64,000 bases of DNA, taken from NCBI GenBank assembly GCA_002335605.1, contig BEDY01000008.1, forward strand, positions 496,001-560,000, written 5' to 3'. The translations under genes and the position numbers were made by a program. Below, in pieces: positions 46,036 to 58,017 of the stretch; position 1 is the stretch's first letter, and every line of letters starts with the position of its first letter. A model generated the notes under the pieces. That model had not been told where the DNA came from. It saw only the letters and a list, made by a program, of their open reading frames with translations, and did no database searches. Source of the DNA: Prillingera fragicola. Lineage: Eukaryota > Basidiomycota > Tremellomycetes > Trichosporonales > Trichosporonaceae.

Positions 46036-47816
46036 ATGAGCTCAATCGCTTCATCGCCAACAGTAGGCGGACCCCGCCCCGCTGACCACTCCATCTTTCG
46101 TCCATTCCCCATCCCCCAGACCGGTCGCCAGTGGTTCTACCTTGCCTTCCTCCAAGGCGTGGGAGCTGGATTCATCGACGGCGGCGCCAACTTTGGCATC
46201 GCGTATGCGAGTGAGTACATCGCACATGCACCATCGGACCCTCGCTAATCTGGCAGTGTACAGTGGCCAAAAGTCTGTGAAGGTTTGTGTCTTGGGCGTG
46301 GAGCCACACACGCGATACGACGTGAATGTTGTTGTTGACAGTCCCAGATGTGGGTGTTCAGCGAGTCGACCATTGCAGGAGACCTCGGCGTAACACCAAT
46401 CATTCAGTGTCTCGCGTCCATGCTCATCACCTCGACGCTCGTGCACACCGACCTCCACCACAACGCCATTCAGCCCCTGCCATTCGTCTACCCCCACGTT
46501 GAGCACTTGCCCGACCCTCGCATCTTGTTCGACAAGATTTTTAACAGGAAAAGGCTGGCTGCTGAAAAGGCCAGGGCAATCGAGGAGAAGCGCGATGTGG
46601 CTGTGGCGGACGATGAGACCCCCAAGCTCTCTGGCGTCTCCTACTACTACTGGATGCTCGTTCGCTTCATCTTCGAGGGCACGGAAATGAACATGATGCT
46701 CGCGCGTGGCATTGGAGTCAAGCAGTGGTTTCTCCGGCTTCTCTGGACGGCCGGCCAAGGAGCGCTCATCGGTATCGTCTTTGGCTTCCCGCTCTGGTGT
46801 CTCGCTATCGTCATTCTCGGCCCCATCTACAAGATGGACAACATGGGCAACAAGTGGGCACCGCAGGTCATCAAGGGCGTGTACGGCGCAATTGTGGGCT
46901 GGGTGACCAATCCTGTCATTGCATCACTAGCCCTCGGCTCGCAAGCCGACAACCACCTGATCGTCATTCCAGACGAGGAGGTCGCTGTGGAAGGTGCTGC
47001 TGGTACAGAGGAGGAAGAGGCTGCTCGCGCTCGTGCTGGTAGCGTGCCGCTGCCTATCGTGCCGATACCCGAGGATTGCGAGATTGAGCTCGGTGCTACC
47101 CCTGTGCAGTCTACTTTCCTTCGTCCGGACCGTTCATCGACCTTGTCATCGTCGCCGATTGTTAGCCCTCGCCACCGCTCAAGCACAATTGGCAGCGCTG
47201 TCATTTCAAGTTCTCCTACGCGATCGCGTTCCGGTTCCGTGTCGCGCTCGCGGTCTGGCTCCGTCTCCCGCCCGCCCATGTTGGCGAACGTGTCCTACAT
47301 GGAGTGTCTCCCGCCCACTGTACCTGTCACGGACGTTACCACTGCGGGCCAGACCCCAGCACGCTCCACACGTCCTCGTGGTCTTACCGTATCGTCACAC
47401 ATCTCAACCACTGGCAGCACCTTTTCATACGCCCTTGGAGGTACTGGAGGTCGTGCCAAGCGTCCCCGTGCCAACACGTCGGCGTCCACGCGTACTTTGC
47501 CCGACATTGCCACAATCCACAACATTACGCACTCGCAGCTGTCGAGCACTGGCCATACGCCAAGCCCCCAGACACGCATCGCACCACTGCCCGCGGACGG
47601 GCCACCAGGCGCAATTCACTACAGTCTTCCTTCCACGCTCGGTGCCAGCGCGCGTCGCGCAAGTGACCTTCCCGAGCATCCCAGCAACCTTGCTCACAGG
47701 CAGGCGGCTGATGAGAGTGCTGCTGGCGACGTCTTTGGGCCTGGTCCGGCCATTACGATCCAGCGCCCCAGCATGGACATCCCAGACCGCTCGTCCATGG
47801 ACCAACGCCGCCAGTG
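46036..47816 (+). CDS. DUF2456-type fungal membrane protein
   Basis: Three exons (46036-46210, 46257-46282, 46342-47817) give 558 aa. The N-terminal 240 residues contain about four hydrophobic segments and the strongly conserved fungal blocks RQWFYLAFLQGVGAGFIDGG, ESTIAGDLGVTPIIQCLASM and LPFVYPHVEHLPDPRI, which I associate with the DUF2456 family of unknown function. A further membrane pair (about 180-220) with GIVFGFPLWCLAIVILGPIYK precedes NPVIASLALGSQADNH. The C-terminal 250 residues are Ser/Thr/Pro-rich, with SRSGSVSRSRSGSVSR-like repeats, and are probably a cytosolic phosphorylated tail. The middle exon is only 26 nt. The ATG at 46036 is the first in frame. Confidence 0.88.
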
Positions 47817-47817
47817 A

Positions 47818-48149
47818 TCCAGTGAGGGGGTTGCCGCGTGCAAGGGTTCTGTGTAGCATAGTAGTTCAACCTTTATAATAGCATGACATGTGAGTAGGCA
47901 TGCATTGATCATTCAGTGCTCTGAAGCAAGGGACCGCATGCCAATGACCACTTCGACTGGAGCATGTGCGATGCCCGACAATGATCCAGTGGCCAGTGAA
48001 GGGATTACCAAGTACCATGTCGGTGCCTCATGCGTCATTGGCTCCGCCTCTCGGCGCCGCATTCATTTCAGGCTTTAGGTCCTTGAACCGCCCACTCACC
48101 TCCCACTCTGCAACAACAACATCGTCGGCCACGTACGATCACAGACCAG
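47818..48149. other. Intergenic
   Basis: 332 bp between two plus-strand genes. An ATG-started frame from 48017 overlaps the first exon of the next gene in another frame but fails at the splice junction. Confidence 0.5.
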
Positions 48150-50620
48150 ATGGACGCAGGCTCATCAAGCTCTCCTGGGAGGTACGTGTTAGTCAGCTCC
48201 GATGCATTGCGCAAGCTGAGAGGGCGCACCTCGGGTCTCATCTTCGAACGCGTTGGACTGGTGGAGTAAATTGAACTGACACTCGCAGCGCCAGCACGAG
48301 CACCAGTACAGCCAACTCTGCTGCACTTGTGCCGCTTACACCGCGTCAGCGAGAGAAGGCTGTCGCCGCTGTTAACCCCGAGGCGGTTGTGTTGCCCCCA
48401 ACGGCTGATCATGTGAGTGTGACGGCTTGCGAGCGGTTTTGAGGGGCGAGTCGGCGGGGCAGGGTACGCCAGGCCGTCGTCGAGAAGCATCGGTCTTTCT
48501 AGTGCAGACTACTAGATGTGCACACATGCAAATGAGCTGCGGCCGGCGCGATCTTTGCTGACAGACAGGAAATCACCCTCCTCATCGCCGACTATCTCTC
48601 CACCAAACACCCACGCCTCGCCGACGTGCTCGCCGCGGAGATTGGGCCTGCAAGAGATGAATCTATTCGGCTACAGATTGATGGCGTGGAGAGGGCTATT
48701 TTGGGTGGGTACTGCAAATGCTGCCTCGCTCTGAGAGCTGCGTGGGATCGATGGGACAGCAGCATGTTGACACTGTAGACGGCGACTTTGGGGCCCTCGA
48801 GGGTTTGCTTGCACCCAGCGGACTGTTAGGTCCGCAGACCCAAAAGGCATTCTTGTACATGTGCTACAGGCAACAGTTTCTCGAGTACATCGATAACCGT
48901 GAGTGTTGATAGGGTGTTGGACCACTGGCATTGAAGCTACGTTCAGAAACAGCGGCTGACACTTCAGGCGAGTCACAGAAAGCCTTCAACCTGCTCCAAA
49001 AGCGCCTCAAGCCCTTGGAACACTACCAGCCCGTTCCCTACGACTTTTACAGTCTTGCCTATCTCACCTCCGCATCAACAGTGCACGATGCCCCTGGTCT
49101 TCGTGACTGGGCTGGAGCCGGTCCTGAGCGCGAGCGCCTCTTGACCATGTGGCGTGAGCTGACAGATGGGGCGCGCCAGGCCACCAACGATGGAAGTTCA
49201 AACCGGGATACTGCGTCGTTTGCAGATGGGGCACTTAACGGCGGCCAGGAGACCCCGGGTGCTGTAATTGTCCCCAAGGACCGCTTACTCACGCTGCTAC
49301 GACAAGCAGCGGCGTGGCAAATTGGCGCATCGCGGCCAAGGAATGACGGACCGTGGGCCGTACCATCTTTGCTGGCAGACTACTCGCGGCCTGCGGTACC
49401 GAGTGTTCTAGAGCGGCTCATCAAGGGTCACCGCGCCAACGTCAAGTGCGTGGACTTTATCGGCGATTCCCTCGGCATCAGCGGATCAAGCGACGCCACT
49501 CTCCGTATCTTTGACATTCAGGACGGAACCACCCGCCGGGTCCTCGCCGGTCACCAGTCTCGGCTATGGGACGTTTCCGTGTCGCAGAGCCAGTCGCTCA
49601 TCGCCAGTGGATCTGGTGACGGAACGGTGCGCATTTGGCGCCCAGACGGAGAGTGCACGAGCGTGCTGGCTGGCGATGGAGGAGACATCTATGGTGTCCG
49701 TTGGCAGTCTGGGCGTGAGGACCACGTCGTCGCTGCGTGCTACGATAAGATACTGCGCATGTGGGACGTGGAGCAGGGCAAACTTGTGCGGACGTTCTCT
49801 GGGCACGCGCAGAGCACGCTCTCTGTTGCATTTGACCCGACAGGCAAGGTCATTGCTTCTGGGTAGGTCTTGTGAATGACTTTGGGTGCTGACATTGCAG
49901 CTCAAAGGACAAGCACATACGCCTCTGGGACGCCGTCGGTGGCGTTTGCGTCCAGACTATGACCGCCCACCTGGGCGAGGTCACTTCGGTCGAGTTTGAC
50001 CACGAGGGCAAGTACCTGCTCGCCGGATGTAAGGACAACTCGAACAGGTTGTGGGACTTGCGCATGGTGAGTCGGACTCGTACTTGGGCTGAGGCTGATG
50101 TCAGCAACGCAACATTTACCGCTACACGGGCCACCAAAATACGTCCAAGAATATTATCAGGTGCGCGTTTGCATCGCCGACGTCAAGTCTCATCGCCTCG
50201 GGCTCGGAGGATGGACTAGTGTACCTCTGGGACCGCGAAGGCTCATCGGGTGAGGAGAGTATGCGTACATCGGCGGCGTCGACGCCAGCACCTGGTTCTC
50301 CCGCGCTAGGGTCATCCTCCGGCACGGTTTCGCGCACGCACGCACTTGCTGCACTGGCTCCGACGGCAACAGCTCTCCGTGGGCCGTCACCGTACGCAAC
50401 CCTCGGCGCCCAGCGTTCGCCAGCATATTACCCGCCACGCAATCGCGTGCACATCCCACCGCCGAGCGCGAGTGCGACGACCACTGTGCGCCCTCTCAAG
50501 GCGCTGGCTGGGCACGGGCGAGGCGCAGTGTTTGACGTGCGCGCGCACGTTGGCACACTACTGAGTGCTGGTGAGGATTGCGCCGTTGGAGTATGGGGTG
50601 ACGAGGACGGTGAGATATGA
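48150..50620 (+). CDS. LisH/CTLH-WD40 repeat protein
   Basis: Seven exons (48150-48181, 48289-48412, 48569-48704, 48779-48898, 48968-49862, 49901-50066, 50105-50620) give 662 aa. After a Ser/Thr/Pro-rich start, residues about 53-160 are helical: EITLLIADYLSTKHPRLADV resembles a LisH helix pair and QKAFLYMCYRQQFLEYIDN with QKAFNLLQKRLKPLEHY resembles a CTLH region. From about residue 290 come some seven WD repeats (SGSSDATLRIFDIQDG, ASGSGDGTVRIWRPDG, ASGSKDKHIRLWDAVGG, SGSEDGLVYLWD), the last two separated by a Ser/Thr/Pro-rich insert of about 90 residues. LisH-CTLH-WD40 proteins include WDR26/Gid7 (ubiquitin ligase) and WDR47-like proteins. I cannot place this one more closely. The start was chosen because only this ATG is in phase with exon 2. 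Confidence 0.85.
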
Positions 50621-53188
50621 GGTGGAGCCTGCGTGCTGCATGGCCGCGTGAGAAATGCATGACCATGTCATGGCCTGGTTGAAACAAACATTGACGTACT
50701 TTGATCGACGCTGTCCGAGTGCGCGATGCAGTAATATATCGTGGGCGGTTAGCATGAGCCAGTCTGACATGTTCATTGAGGAAACAAACATTGCGGAAGC
50801 TGGCATTAGAGTGTTTCGGCGTGCCCCAGAACACTCTAGGTTGACAAGATCGAGCCCCGAAATGGTGTGGAGCACCCCGGCGTGTTTGGACTGGGTGCCG
50901 AGAGACGAAACACCAAACACGCCAGGATATTACCTCACCATGCCGTCCGCACCCATCGCGTGTGCCGGTTTCGATCATCCATTTTGTATTGACAGATAGA
51001 CCAAGCCGCGACACGCTACTCCGGGGGCTTCAAGGGGGAGAAGCATGAGCAACGTGGTAAGCCAGTCTGACGCGCGTGCAGCGACAGCTGGCTGCTGCGC
51101 GCGAGCCATCGTGCTTGGGGGAGGGAGAGGTTCCGGTGGAACGCAGCTTTGACAGGGCGACGTGACGAACAAGTCCATGTATCCGATCTGCTTACAGGGT
51201 CCTGGCATTGCAAGAAGAGAGAGAAAACGTTACATTTGCGTGCAAGGCATGCGTGCACGCGCTTGCGCATTCGAGATGGCGAATAGCTTGGCCGGTACCG
51301 GCATTCCTGAGTTGAGGCGGCCGGTCCCTGCTTTTGCCGTCCGTCTTCCATCTTGAGCCCGCAGAACAAGGTGTGGCATGCGCTGCGTCTGGGTCCGGTA
51401 AGGAAACGCGTTCTGGGACCCTTAGGGCGAACGGTCATGCTGCTGCTTGAGACAGGAGTAGCACGCGCCGCAAGAGGTGGTGGACCTAGATGGACCGAGG
51501 AGCGAGAAATGAAGCCACGGGGGTGCCATGTTCGTTTGCCCCGACACCCGAAACGCTACCTGAAACCGACTGGCTGCCGTCATTGCGCGGTGTGGGTTTG
51601 TCCTGACTGCCTGCGCTCTCATGCGTACACCATGTTCAGGTCGCTCAGGTCCACTTTCCGGCGCCATGCATACTGCATCCGGCGTGGTGGTCCCTGGCCG
51701 TCATCCTATACGCGTTGTACTCTCCCGCCAACTCTTCCCGTGCGGGACCATGCGCAAACCACCACAGCTGCTGGCATGAAGCATCAGCCGAGACGCCACT
51801 TTCTGGCGTGGCTGCCGCGTCCCTGGCCCAGCGTGCACTCTTTGGCGTTTCGTTCGTTGGGCACTTGCTCTTTCCAGTACAGTGCTAGCCCGTGCTCGTC
51901 CTGCGTTGCCGTACCGATGCCGTACCGCACACCAAAGAGGCGGCAGCTTCTTCCTGGATAAGCCCTCTTTGGGCAGGACAGGCTAGACCAGGAATCCATA
52001 GTCTCCACTGTACCTGTAGAATCAGCCCGTGTGTCCGGATCCCCAGTCCACCCACCACCATTGTGGGCGACAGGAATCCTCTCTCTCTCTCGCGCGACTC
52101 ATCCGATGGCACTTTGACACTTTGTACAGCCATCTTTGTAAACAGTCTATCCTCGCGAACAGTAGTAATCCTCTCAAAGGGTCTATAGCACATAATACCA
52201 TCGTCAACGGCCGCCCACGACGTCGCGACCCCCCACACTCTTTTGAACAAGCTTCACGACTCACACTCTTTCCAAGAGATCGACCTCTCTGGGCCCTTCC
52301 AGTTCGATCTCGCCTGACTCATTCCCACTGCGCGACGACCATTTCCCTCCTCCCTTGAGTTGGCACCTTGATTGCTAACATTCACCCAAACGCCAGCTCT
52401 CCTTATCGGCTGCGCAACAATAACAATAACAAGGCTCGAGCGCCCCCCCTCCCGCGCACGATCCTTCCTTCGCTCGACGCCGGCCGAACACACCCCTCCT
52501 AGTGTTGTAGCTAGCGTGCGCGCTCTGATCACGGTTCAAGAGTTCCGGTAGCTCACGGTCCACGCCACCAGAAGCGTCCTGTGCCCGGACGCCGTCCACT
52601 TCGCCCGAGCGCACTTCTCCTACATTTCAGCTCTCTTGCAGCTTGCAGGACATTGCGACGCGTGACTGCAAAGGTATTCCGCTGCTGCTAGACGATCCTA
52701 GCTCTAGATTTCCCGCCCACGCGCGCGCCCAGTCTAAGACGAATCACCCGCACTGGCGTACGATTAGGAGACAGTGAGTCTGAGCACAAGCCGCATATGC
52801 TGGTGCGACCCACCATGCAACCAAGCGCGATGCACAACAACTGCAGCGTTGACATTACAGTCCTCTACACTCACTCTGACATTGGCCGCGACTCTTCCTG
52901 TCTGCGCTGTATACACTGGCCCACTCGGGCTACCCATACTGTAAGTATTCGCCAGCAATAGCCACTTTATGTCCCATCGCAACGAATCATCCGGTCTCGG
53001 TGCCGGTGCATGGGTTCCGGGCCATCACATGCACTATCACGCAGCAGGTAGCGGCTCGAGCGGGTGACACAAACCTCTCGCCTATTGTCGTGGGATGTCA
53101 TGTCGCCGTGAAAGTCCCCCCGTCTGCCACTCACCACTCGCAGCCTCGCTGACACTAGCCATCAGATCATTAGACTCGTATTTTAACA
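50621..53188. other. 2.6-kb gene-poor region upstream of the LIM gene
   Basis: No supported gene. The last kilobase is pyrimidine-rich, with a TCTC run at about 52079-52090, as expected for a fungal promoter and leader. Overlapping short frames on both strands lack family signals. Confidence 0.5.
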
Positions 53189-55575
53189 ATGTCGGTCCTC
53201 ATGGCCCCTCGAATGCCTGCCGCGCACGGCGACAGGGAGCGCGCATCAGTCGTTCTCCCCACCGTCAAGTGTTCATCCTGCGCAGTCGCAATTCCCTTGA
53301 ACTCACTCGGCGAACACGTTTGCGTTCCACTGCCTGAGCTTAAGGAACCTCCTCCGATATCGCATTCAAGTGGACGAGACTCGCCCACAAATCCGTTCTT
53401 CCCTTCGCCTCCTCTCCGCCCCACAGAGTCGTCGGCGTCTATTCGCCGCCCTAACGCACCAAAGACTTTGAGACCGCCTGACCACAGTCGCTTTGAGATA
53501 GGCAACCTTGTTGCACCACCCCGAGGCTATCCTGCCGACGTCCCAACGTCCGCCGTCTCTGCGAACAGTGTGAGCAAGTGGCCTCAACACGACCGCGGCC
53601 CTCCTTCGCCTGCCGTGGCGGCACACCCCGTGATGCCCGACACTACATCTGGCGGAAATGCTGGTATGGCTGGTGTCGGCCGACGAGCCTTTGCAGCCGC
53701 AGCCTGGAGCGTGCGCGCCGGGGTGGCGTTAGCCGCAACCACGGGCCGTGGGTTTACGCACGAGGGACCACAGGATGTGGCTCCCATACCAGAATCAACA
53801 CCGTCACCCCCGGGTCCTCAGTCCAAGCCATCGCGACACACGCCCTCGCCCACGGGCAATGAGCCCATGGCGCGGCTCGCACACTCGCCAAACCCTGGTG
53901 CACGCTCTACACCTTCGCTCAACCCCGGCATTCGCTCCAACCGGTCTCCCACGCCACGCGAGCCTGTCATCCTTCCAAAAGTACCACTAGCCTCACGCAG
54001 CCGTAACCGCTCGAACACTGCAGACGACCTTTCACATAATGACCGCCGTGCGCAGTCGCGCAACGAAGACCGTCGTCCTCCCGCTAGGCCGGTGCTTGAG
54101 GAACGCAGTATCTCTGCCATGTCCAGCCGCTCGATTGAGCGGTCAGCTGCGGAACGCGACCAGCACCCCTTCTTTGACCGCTACCGTCAAATGATGGGCT
54201 CTCAGAGTGACCAGACCCATATGATGAGCCGCGAACCCATGGAGTCGCCTCCTATTGGGGAACTTGACAGCCCTGCTGGCGACTTGAGACGTGACAGCTA
54301 CAGCAGCAGTGTTGAGGAGTCACTTTTGCCTTGGGTGACGCCCGCCTCGCCAGAGGAGTCGCACGGGCGCTTTGACCACCAACGGTACCCGACCGACGGT
54401 AGCATTGGTTCGACGTCTTCATCATCCTGCGAGCCTAGTGCTGACGCGCGCGGCAATGAAGTCGAGCTCGTCATGACCCCAAGCCAAAGCTGGGAGGGAC
54501 TCGTCGACCGCGCCAACAGTGTCGATCCCAAGGTCGCCGCTACCGCCAGCATGTACTCTACCTACTCTGACAATGCCGGTGGGGTCTTCTCGGAGCCCAC
54601 GGCCGCTGCTCAAGCTCTGGCCAACATTGGCGAGGAGGAGGAGGATGAAGACGAGGAAGGCGAGCGTTTCATTCTTGGTCAGCCAGCCCACCGGTCGCCT
54701 TCGACGATCCGCAAGGCTCGTCCCAGCTCGCAGTCGACTGTCACGATGGGTAGCGCGTCGCCGCCCGCTGCGGCGCATGCGCTGGATCGGGATGCTCACC
54801 ACTCTCCGTCGAAGCTTCAGGCGCCCAACCTGTTACGCAGCCGCACGATGGGAGGAACCGATCTTGGTGTTCCCTGCGATGCGCAAGGTCGCCCCAAGCG
54901 TACCTGTGCGCACTGTGGCGACCCAGTTGGCGGCGTTCGCCGCTTTGTTGAGCGTGATGGTGTCGTTTTGTGCGAGCGTGACTGGAAGAAGATGTACCTT
55001 CCCTCTTGCCGCCGGTGCAAGCTTCCGATCGAGAAGAGCGCGGTCTCGTCTAGCGATGGCCAGCTCAAGGGGAAATGGCACCGCGCGTGCTTTACCTGCA
55101 CGCGTTGCGACAAGCCCTTTGCCGACGACGACTTTTACGTCCACGACGGTCGCCCTTGGTGCCAGCACCACTACGCCGAAGAAAAGTAAGTTGCATCGAG
55201 TTGACTTGAAACAATTGTTAACCTTGCAGTGGCACTTTGTGCGCAGCATTCAACTGCGGCGAGGCTATCGAGGGCCCGTGCATTCTTGCCCCAGGCAGCG
55301 GAGGCTCAAAGGATCAGCGTTTCCACCCTGGTCACCTACGCTGCGACCACCGCGGTGGGGTCTCTGGCGCGCAAAACTGTCGCGAGCCCATGACCGAGTA
55401 CTATGACATCGCCGGCGAGCGCTATTGTGAGCGTCACGTCGAGGCCGCAGTGCGCCGCGCGGCAGCCTCCTCGTCGGCCGCGGCTGGCAGTTCTGGAATC
55501 CCTGTTCCGACGCCGCGTGCCCAGAAGCGCCGTACCCGTCTTGTCGACCTGCCACGCACAACTGCGGCTCCGTAG
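53189..55575 (+). CDS. LIM-domain protein (paxillin/Pxl1-like architecture)
   Basis: Two exons (53189-55185, 55230-55575) give 780 aa. LIM domains are double zinc fingers that dock cytoskeletal and signalling proteins. A lone C-x2-C-x~14-H-x-C motif (CSSCAVAIPLNSLGEHVC) lies near residue 30. About 530 residues of Ser/Pro/Arg-rich disorder follow, with an EEEEDEDEEGE acidic patch near 490. From about 572 there is a half LIM finger (CAHCGDPV ... LCERDW). A full LIM domain comes next (CRRCKLPIE ... WHRACFTCTRCDKPF ... HDGRPWCQHHY). A second, divergent LIM ends the array (CAAFNCGEAI ... FHPGHLRCDH ... GERYCERHV). A long disordered N-terminus followed by C-terminal LIMs is the layout of fungal paxillin-like and Rho-GAP-less LIM proteins. 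Orthology is inference. Confidence 0.88.
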
Positions 55576-56373
55576 GATGAGTCGGCACGGCGTCACCAGG
55601 CGGTAACAACACTTGTGCGTGCGACGACCCTTCGAAGGTTGGGTTCAGTCAAGCGCACAGGCGAAGAGAACCGCGTATGACGACGTGCCACCCGCGAGAG
55701 CGCGGTATGGATGGTCGGGTGTAGACTGCACCTTGACATTGCCAGTTAACAGTATATTATTTAAACGTGGGCAAGACGACAGTCTTTGCTTGCGGTGATG
55801 TGTGCTAGAGAGGGGTGGAGATATATCTGTAGGATGGTACCGGTTTGGCGGTACCTGAGCTGTATTTCTGAACGACATGAAATGATACATATTACATACC
55901 TTGACCACTGGGAACTGCCACTCCCAAGGTTCTTCCATTGGGAGGTCACCAGGGCGAGGTACTAAATTACATGAGGAGTACGCGTTCGTGTTTGTCACGC
56001 TTAGCGGCTTTAAGCTTTCACGGTTTGTTCTTCCCATGTGTGGCTTCCTGACACTTTGGTCCTGCAGGTCCCAGGTCACCCCTACGTCGATGATCCCGCT
56101 TCGAACCTCGACCTGCATGTCGCACACCCATTGGCATGTTCCGGCGGGCATGGCCACGTCTCGTTGGCTTGGATGACTATTACATAAGCTGTCGATCATC
56201 GGTGGTGGCGCGACCCATTTTACAGATTACCCGAGCAGCCTGTCGCGTTCTTGGGACGTGTCATGTTGAGTTTGAAGTTCCAACAGACTTGCAACAATCT
56301 CCATCTTTCCTTTTCCTTCCTTCAATACGTATTGAATCACCACCAAAGTGCACCTACGCATCCGAGGTGGCCT
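55576..56373. other. Intergenic
   Basis: Between two plus-strand genes. An in-frame ATG at 56263 could extend the next protein by 37 residues. No other gene seen. Confidence 0.5.
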
Positions 56374-57643
56374 ATGCTCGCCCACAAGCAACTCGCATCG
56401 TCTGCGTTGCGCAATCTCCAGCGCCTTGCTGCACCGCCAACATGTAGCGGCGCAGGTACACCACGCTCGAGGCGAGCTGGTGGCGAACAAGCACTTTCGC
56501 AGCAGCGACGGCCCATTAGCATTGCGGCTGCAGGACCACCACATAACGACCGCGGCAGCGTGATTGGCCTGCCTTCGCCGCCCGATGGGTCTGAGTCATT
56601 TGTCGCGGGCTCAACTCACCCGTTCGCCGAGGCATTTGCTGCCGAGGGAGAAGGTGAGGCGAGCGCCAGTAAACAGACGCCAGGAGAGCGTGCAGCGGCA
56701 TTGGCCTCGAGTGCTCCACCACCAGTGGCAGGCGCTGTTGCGGAGCCTAGTCCCGGGACAGCGCTCACAGCTGTTCCGCTGCCAACACCATCAAGCAGCA
56801 CTGTGCGTCCTGTGCGGCATCCGTTCAACACGCACGCATTTGTAAACGCACTTGTGCAGGCGCAGGTCAAACCTCAGACGGCAAGGGCGCTTATGGAAGG
56901 TGTACGTACTGTTATCACGCAGCGCACAGTGCGTGCCCAAGGCAGCATGTTGAGCAAGGAGGAGTTGGACAACGTAAGTCGCCGAGCATTGGTGGGAGTA
57001 GCGCTGACACTGTACAGGAAGGGTATCTCTTCAAGGCTGCGCTGTCCAAGTTGCGCACCGAGTTTAACGTGCGGAATCGCAACACAGGCATAGCCGCACG
57101 CAACGCCGTCACGGCGGTGCGCCGCGAGCTTGACAGGGTCGAGCAAAAGATGGCGGAGGACATGCAGGTGCTTAAGCATGACATTGAGCTCGAGATGAAC
57201 AACCGCAAGGTTGATACTCGCACGGAAATCAAGGGATTTGATATCGGCATCGAAGAGATTAACAACCGCGCCACCATATCGGTTGGAGACCTCAAGACGG
57301 AGATTGAGAGTGCCAAGTGGGAGGCCACAAGGCGAGCTATCAGTGAGTAGCCCGTTTTCCTCTGGGCTACGTGCTGACAATTGCAGCGATCATTGTAGTA
57401 CTCGTCATCTGCGGCATCGGCATCTCAACGTTTAGCTTCCCCGACAGCTCGAAGAAGAAGCCAAAGGTCACACCGCCACCACCTCCGCCTGTGCGTGACG
57501 TTGGTATCGGCACTGACGACGACACCTTTGACTACGAGGCACGTATTGAAAAGCTCTTGAGCTCTGTGCCGCCCGTTGAACGCAGGGAGCGTCGCGAGCG
57601 CAAGGCCAAGGCCAAGCAGGAGCTGTTTGTCGATAGGATTTAA
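56374..57643 (+). CDS. Mitochondrial DUF1640 protein (FMP32/MCUR1-like)
   Basis: Three exons (56374-56973, 57018-57342, 57387-57643) give 393 aa. The first 40 residues have many Arg and no acidic residues, a likely mitochondrial presequence. After an Ala/Pro/Ser-rich linker the DUF1640 core starts at RHPFNTHAFVNALVQAQ, goes through a helix with SMLSKEELDNEGYLFKAAL, then the long coiled coil with the diagnostic LKHDIELEMNNRKVDTRTEI and IESAKWEATRRAI. One transmembrane helix follows (TIIVVLVICGIGISTF). Family members sit in the inner mitochondrial membrane and are linked to the calcium uniporter or to cytochrome oxidase assembly. Unlike most members, a 70-residue soluble tail follows the helix, with a polyproline run and a charged end. 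Confidence 0.92.
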
Positions 57644-58017
57644 GCGCAACGCGCACACACGGGATTTCGCGCCAGTGGACAGTCACCGCGCTAGAGCGGC
57701 TGTAGAGCACATTGTTGTCACATTAGCAGTAGATATGCATCGCATGGACTAGATTTGTATATCTAGGAGAGGCGAGTCAAGCCTTGGGACCGAGTCATAT
57801 AGCCCACTTGCACAAGATTGATTTGTATATGCAGGAGGCATGAGGACCAGGGTGAGTCGTCGTCCACGCCTCCACCAAAGCTGCACCGCGTGGCTCACTC
57901 AAAAAAGTGGGTGCCAAGCGCCGTCCGGCCATGTCCGTGTACGACGCAACCGCCTTCTTAAGCTCCATCCGTGAGCTCCTCCACTCTCTCTAAACCACAC
58001 ACCCTTTCTACACTCAA
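57644..58017. other. Intergenic
   Basis: 374 bp; ends in a CT-rich stretch (about 57970-58010) ahead of the peptidase start. Two copies of GATTTGTATAT lie about 70 bp apart (57752 and 57819). Confidence 0.5.

Noticed and set aside
48017..48274. Upstream ATG frame (48017) as start of the WD40 gene
   Set aside because: It ends at the donor in the wrong phase for the next exon; the ATG at 48150 fits exactly.
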